Shown one piece after another: positions 5,697 through 5,768 of a DNA stretch of 5,768 nt. The notes beneath the pieces were generated by a model. That model was not told the DNA's origin. It was given only the letters and a program-made list of their open reading frames with translations, and made no database searches. A program made the position numbers and the translations under genes. Each line of letters opens with the position of its first letter. Positions within the stretch are counted from its first letter, which is position 1. Origin of the DNA: Paenibacillaceae bacterium (lineage in GTDB: Bacteria > Bacillota > Bacilli > Paenibacillales > NBRC-103111). Location of the stretch: contig JAJFMO010000269.1 in assembly GCA_020697475.1 (NCBI GenBank), positions 1 to 5,768 of the forward strand, written 5' to 3'.

Positions 5697-5768
5697 AATA
5701 TAAAGCAATCAAGAGTGAGACCCGCCCCATAGAATGGCAGAACTTAGAAAGCTCCGCGGCCGCCACCG
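5697..5768. other. Window edge, no confident gene
   Basis: A 25-codon minus-strand frame from the edge (5766) ends at a TAA at 5689 and reads AAAELSKFCHSMGRVSLLIA, then LYLL. Its stop lies inside the promoter, so it could be the tail of an upstream gene or chance. A plus-strand ATG at 5734 opens a frame to the edge without a ribosome binding site. The last bases hold overlapping CCGCGG (5754-5759) and GCGGCCGC (5756-5763). Confidence 0.25.

Overview
The window looks like a piece of a Gram-positive chromosome, most likely Bacillales and probably Paenibacillaceae. The support is purine-rich Shine-Dalgarno sites of the AAAGAGGTG and AAGGGAG type, sigma-A-like promoters, a GTG start, moderate base composition, and protein families I associate with Paenibacillus, Cohnella and Bacillus. 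No rRNA, tRNA, CRISPR array, transposase or phage structural gene is visible. The genus assignment is inference. All supported genes lie on the minus strand, so the genetic order runs from right to left.

Right end (5487-5768): an extended -10 promoter at 5688-5696 precedes a broken small gene (5487-5647). That gene overlaps by ATGA an intact retropepsin-like aspartic protease (5107-5490). A complete SnoaL-like/NTF2-fold protein (4697-5071) follows after 35 bases. The three appear to form one transcription unit.

Middle (4103-4696): about 600 bases without a convincing gene. It holds the promoter of the next gene, flanked by two palindromes, then a diverged 51-base direct repeat carrying AACGGTT. 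Three hairpin-forming repeats follow, spaced exactly 51 bases apart. Base changes in the hairpin stems are mostly G-to-U wobble-compatible when read as plus-strand RNA.

Centre (2157-4102): an unrecognised 352-residue beta-rich protein (3044-4102) with a strong ribosome binding site is followed by a perfect 10-bp stem-loop. Next comes a complete phytanoyl-CoA-dioxygenase-family Fe(II)/2-oxoglutarate oxygenase (2234-2926), with its own promoter and a good intrinsic terminator.

Left end (1-1891): the first 630 codons of a large secreted protein. It has a signal peptide, an L-type (legume-like) lectin domain with intact metal-ligand residues, then invasin-like, cadherin-like and further Ig-like modules. 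It runs off the window edge.

Nothing shows the units acting in one pathway. They read as neighbouring accessory genes: a surface lectin/adhesin, a small-molecule oxygenase, an unknown protein, and a degraded protease-partner operon. The most interesting items are the 51-base-period hairpin array and the apparent microhomology deletion in the protease partner gene.
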